Below are positions 60,776 through 64,000 of a stretch of DNA of 64,000 bases, one piece after another. The stretch comes from Linyphia triangularis. Its lineage: Eukaryota > Arthropoda > Arachnida > Araneae > Linyphiidae. Both the position numbers and the translations under genes were made by a program. Every line of letters begins with the position of its first letter. The first letter of the stretch is position 1. The DNA lies in NCBI GenBank assembly GCA_963978545.1, contig OZ021733.1, positions 74,183,589-74,247,588 of the forward strand, in the 5' to 3' direction. The notes below the pieces were generated by a model. The model was given only the letters and a program-made list of their open reading frames with translations. It searched no databases and was not told the DNA's origin.

Positions 60776-62499
60776 TTTCTCAAAATGCTTCCAGATTTTG
60801 GTTTTAAAATAGAAATATAGTTTACAGTAACTTTTTATTAAATATGCCCAAGAAAGGACCCTCAAATCGCTTTATAAACCAAGCTGTCGGTATAATTCAG
60901 AAAAATCCAAAATAACGCGTTAACACAGAAATGGAGACGTTTTTGAACGCAATTTTTGAAACTAGTTGGGAATTGTCCGAAATGCTTTAAAATTTTAGCT
61001 GTGACCTTAGAGTATGCTCAAAAGTTACTTTTTATCAAAACTGTTCAAGAGAGGACCCTTATATCGATTTATATCCCAAATTATCGGTAAAATTCAGAAA
61101 AATCCAAAATAACGCGTTAACACAGAAATAGAGACGATTTTGAAAGCAATTTTTAAAACTAGCTGGGAATTGTCCGAAATGCTTTGAAAATGATCAAAAG
61201 TAACTTTTTATAAAAACTGTCAAGAAAGGACCCTTAAATCGCTGTATAGCCTAAACTGTCGGTAAAATTCAGAAAAATCCAAAATAACGCGTTAACACAG
61301 AAATAGAGACGATTTTGAACGATATTTTTCAAACTAGCTGGGAATTGTCCGAAATGCTTTGAAAATGCTCAAGAGTTACTTTTTATCAAAACTGTCAAGA
61401 AAGGACCCTTAAATCGCTTTATAGCCCAAACTGTCGGTAAAATTCAGAAAAATCCAAAATAACGCGTTAACACAGAAATAGAGACGATTTTGAACGATAT
61501 TTTTAAAACTAGCTGGGAATTGTCCGAAATGCTTTGAAAATGCTCAAGAGTTACTTTTTATCAAAACTGTCAAGAAAGGACCCTTAAATCGCTTTATAGC
61601 CCAAACTGTCGGTAAAATTCAGAAAAATCCAAAATAACGCGTTAACACAGAAATAGAGACGATTTTGAAAGCAATTTTTAAAACTAGCTGGGAATTGTCC
61701 GAAATGCTTTGAAAATGCTCAAAAGTAACTTTTTATCAAAACTGTCAAGAAAGGACCCTTTAATCGCTTTATAGCCCAAACTGTTGGTAGAATTCCGAAA
61801 AATCCAAAATAACGCGTTAACACAGAAATAGAGACGGTTTTGAACGCAATTTCTGAAACTAGCTGGGAATTGTCCGAAATGCTTTAAAATTTTAGCTGTG
61901 ACCTAAGAGTATGCTTAAAAATTACTTTTTATCAAAACTGTTCAAGAAAGGACCCTTAAATCGATTTATAGCCTAAACTGTCGGTAAAATTCAGAAAAAT
62001 CCAAAATAACGCGTTAACACAGAAATAGAGACGATTTTGAACGATATTTTTAAAACTAGCTGGGAAATGTCCGAAATGCTTTGAAAATGCTCAATAGTTA
62101 CTTTTTATCAAAACTGTTCAAGAAAAGACCCTTAAATCGATTTATAGCCCAATCTGTCGGGAAAATTCAGTAAAATCCAAAATAACGCGTTAGCACAGAA
62201 ATAGAGACGGTTTTGAACGAAATTTTGGAATTTAGCTGGGAAATGTCCGAAAAGTGTCAAATTTAGCTGTTAACATAGGAGAATGCTTAAGAGTTACTTT
62301 TTATCAAAACTATCCAAGAAAGGTCCCTTAAATCGCTTTATAGCCCAAACTGTCGTTAAAATTCAAAAAAATCCAAAATAACGCGTTTGCTCAGAAATGG
62401 AGACGATTTTGTACGAAATTTTGAAACTAGCTGGGAAATTTTAGTTGAAGACCTGAAATATGTTTTATATTCATATTCTGTCGAAATTTGACTGAAAAA
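60776..62499 (+). repeat. C block, copy 6 (9 units plus tail)
   Basis: It is 1,724 bp. It has taattcagaaaa in the first unit, like copies 1, 2 and 4, but gatatttttaaaact and ctgtcgaaatttg later, like copy 5. A private change, caagagagg, lies near 61047. Confidence 0.92.
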
Positions 62500-63224
62500 A
62501 TAATTTTTTGAATTTTCAAATTTTTCGAAATTTTTCAAAGGGGTTAGACTTAGGAAATTTTATGAAAAAATCACTTTTCCAAAAAATAATTTTTTGAATT
62601 TTCAAATTTTTCAAAGGGGTTAGCCTTAGGAAATTTTATGAAAAAATCACTTTTTTAAAAAATAATTTTTTGAATTTTCAAATTTTTCGAAATTTTTCAA
62701 AGGGGTTAGTCTTAGGAAATTTTATGAAAAAATCACTTTTCCAAAAAATAATTTTTTGAATTTTCAAATTTTTCAAAGGGGTTAGCCTTAGGATATTTTA
62801 TGAAAAAATCACTTTTCCAAAAAATAATTTTTTGAATTTTCAAATTTTTCAAAGGGGTTAGCCTTAGGAAATTTTATGAAAAAATCACTTTTCCAAAAAA
62901 TAATTTTTTGAATTTTCAAATTTTTCGAAATTTTTCAATGGGGTTAGTCTTAGGAAATTTTATGAAAAAATCACTTTTCCAAAAAATAATTTTTTGAATT
63001 TTCAAATTTTTCAAAGGGGTTAGCCTTAGGATATTTTATGAAAAAATCACTTTTCCAAAAAATAATTTTTTGAATTTTCAAATTTTTCAAAGGGGTTAGC
63101 CTTAGGAAATTTTATGAAAAAATCACTTTTCCAAAAAATAATTTTTTGAATTTTCAAATTTTTCGAAATTTTTCAAAGGGGTTAGTCTTAGGAAATTTTA
63201 TGAAAAAATCACTTTTCCAAAAAA
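62500..63224 (+). repeat. A block 2, copy 6 (9 units)
   Basis: It is 725 bp, order L S L S S L S S L. The last two units of the standard block (S with the extra G, then L) are missing, and the gttagtctt unit joins directly to the next B unit. Confidence 0.9.
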
Positions 63225-64000
63225 TGGCTCAAAATGCTTCCAGATTTTGGTTTTAAAATAGAAATATGATTTGCAGTCACTTTATTTCAAATCTGCCCAA
63301 AAAAGGACCCTTAATTCAGTTTATAGCCCAAAATGTAGGTAAAATTCAGAAATTTTCAGTGTTTGAAATGCAGTCCTTTTTTGGGATCAACTTTCGACCC
63401 CCTTAATATTTAGTGGTTGTTAAGATTTTCGTTTTTAAGAATCTCCTATTAATGAACTTCAATGTTGCCAAGTTACAACATTGTGCTCCCAAAACTCTCT
63501 GTGTAAAAATTATGTATGTGTACCACTGAAAAAAACAACTTTGCAAATTTTGACCCCCTTAATATTTTGTGGTTGTTAAGATTTTCGTTTTTAAGAATCT
63601 CCTATAGAAGACCTTAAATGTGGCCAAGTTACAATACTGTGCTCCAAATACACTATGAGTAAAAATTCAAAAACTGTAAAATCAATGTATTTTCAAAGGG
63701 AAATTTTGAACTTTGAAAATAGTGGCTCAAATGCTACCAAATTTTTTTTGGGGACCTGAAATATGTTTTATATTTATATTCTGTCCAAATGTGACTGAAA
63801 AAATAATTTTTTGAATTTTCAAATTTTTCGAAATTTTTCAAAGGGGTTAGCCTTAGGAAATTTTATGAAAAAATCACTTTTCCAAAAAATGGCTCAAAAT
63901 GCTTCCAGATTTTGGTTTTAAAATAGAAATATGATTTGCAGTCACTTTATTTCAAATCTGCCCAAAAAAGGACCCTTAATTCAGTTTATAGCCCAAAATG
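63225..64000 (+). repeat. B units at the right edge (1 complete, 1 partial)
   Basis: A complete unit starts at 63225 and another at 63890 runs out of the window. The first contains a long A and is 665 bp, with gggatcaac, tgctccaaatac and actttgaaaat as in 6079. By position this would be the start of the next long B array or a higher-order unit; the window does not reach far enough to tell. Confidence 0.88.

Larger units (their letters stand above)
58966..63224 (+). repeat. Shortened higher-order unit, 4,259 bp (copy 6)
   Basis: The order B-A-C-A is kept but the unit is 904 bp shorter than the 5,163-bp form. Measured block by block, it lacks one B unit (666 bp), one short A unit in A block 1 (75 bp) and one S plus one L unit at the end of A block 2 (163 bp). 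The C block keeps its full 1,724 bp. The losses are therefore all whole monomers, as expected from unequal exchange or replication slippage. Its first B unit is a chimera. Confidence 0.9.
1..64000. repeat. Continuous multi-family satellite DNA field (families A, B, C in nested higher-order repeats)
   Basis: Every position can be assigned to one of three tandem families, all in one orientation. I count 70 B units (67 complete, two internally truncated, one cut by the window edge), six C blocks with nine units each, and alternating blocks of short A units. Stop codons are dense in all frames. The only open frames of 60 codons are six copies of one repeat-derived frame on the minus strand at the C/A boundary, so I call no gene. 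Constant spacing and near-identity between distant copies indicate recent homogenisation. The likely setting is pericentromeric or centromeric heterochromatin of a eukaryote; this is inferred from organisation alone, since nothing here identifies the species. Confidence 0.95.

Noticed and set aside
1..64000. CRISPR-like direct repeats
   Set aside because: There are no unique spacers between repeats; the intervals are themselves repeated. The unit lengths and the lack of any cas gene rule this out.
1..64000. Whole window as an assembly artefact
   Set aside because: Copies differ by consistent position-specific variants and by whole-unit indels with chimeric junctions, which an artificial duplication would not generate throughout. 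Local collapse or expansion, for example at 54300, cannot be excluded.

Overview
The window is one uninterrupted field of tandem satellite DNA. I find no protein-coding gene, RNA gene, transposon, CRISPR array or unique-sequence island anywhere in the 64 kb. It is AT-rich, every unit points the same way, and copies differ by only scattered single bases. This is what long-read assemblies show inside eukaryotic heterochromatin or a centromere. CpG dinucleotides are kept in all copies, which suggests a genome without heavy CpG methylation, such as many insects or nematodes. A short stretch of the B monomer recalls from memory the Drosophila 1.688 (359-bp) satellite, while the A family looks like nematode intergenic repeats. 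I therefore do not assign a species.

Three monomer families are interleaved. Family A is a 76-bp (short, S) or 86-bp (long, L) unit; L differs from S by one extra 10-bp element, gaaatttttc. Family B is a unit of about 665 bp that starts tggctcaaaatgc, carries an internal 156-bp duplication and ends in one A unit. Family C is a 175-bp or 197-bp unit centred on the palindrome taacgcgtta. The start of B and the body of C are related to each other, and the C block ends in a B-like tail, so the three families share ancestry.

These are arranged hierarchically. A higher-order unit of 5,163 bp consists of B x3, A block 1 (8 units), C block (9 units) and A block 2 (11 units). It is seen intact at 6079-11241 and 35843-41005. 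Variants are the left-edge copy (four B units, to 6078), the copies after the long B arrays (32011-35842 and 55134-58965) and a shortened copy of 4,259 bp at 58966-63224. Above this is a mega-unit consisting of a 5,163-bp unit, a long B array and a second A-C-A segment. Mega-unit 1 is 6079-35842 (29,764 bp) and mega-unit 2 is 35843-58965 (23,123 bp); a third starts at 58966.

Long B array 1 (11242-32593) has 33 units: an 11-unit block, a 12-unit block, two 4-unit blocks, a 168-bp truncated unit and a terminal B. Long B array 2 (41006-55716) has 23 units: the 12-unit block, the two 4-unit blocks, one extra duplicated unit, the same truncated unit and a terminal B. The differences are all whole-unit gains and losses, and several chimeric monomers mark where unequal exchange took place. 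The most interesting content is this readable record of satellite evolution, together with a nucleosome-length C monomer carrying a conserved palindrome.
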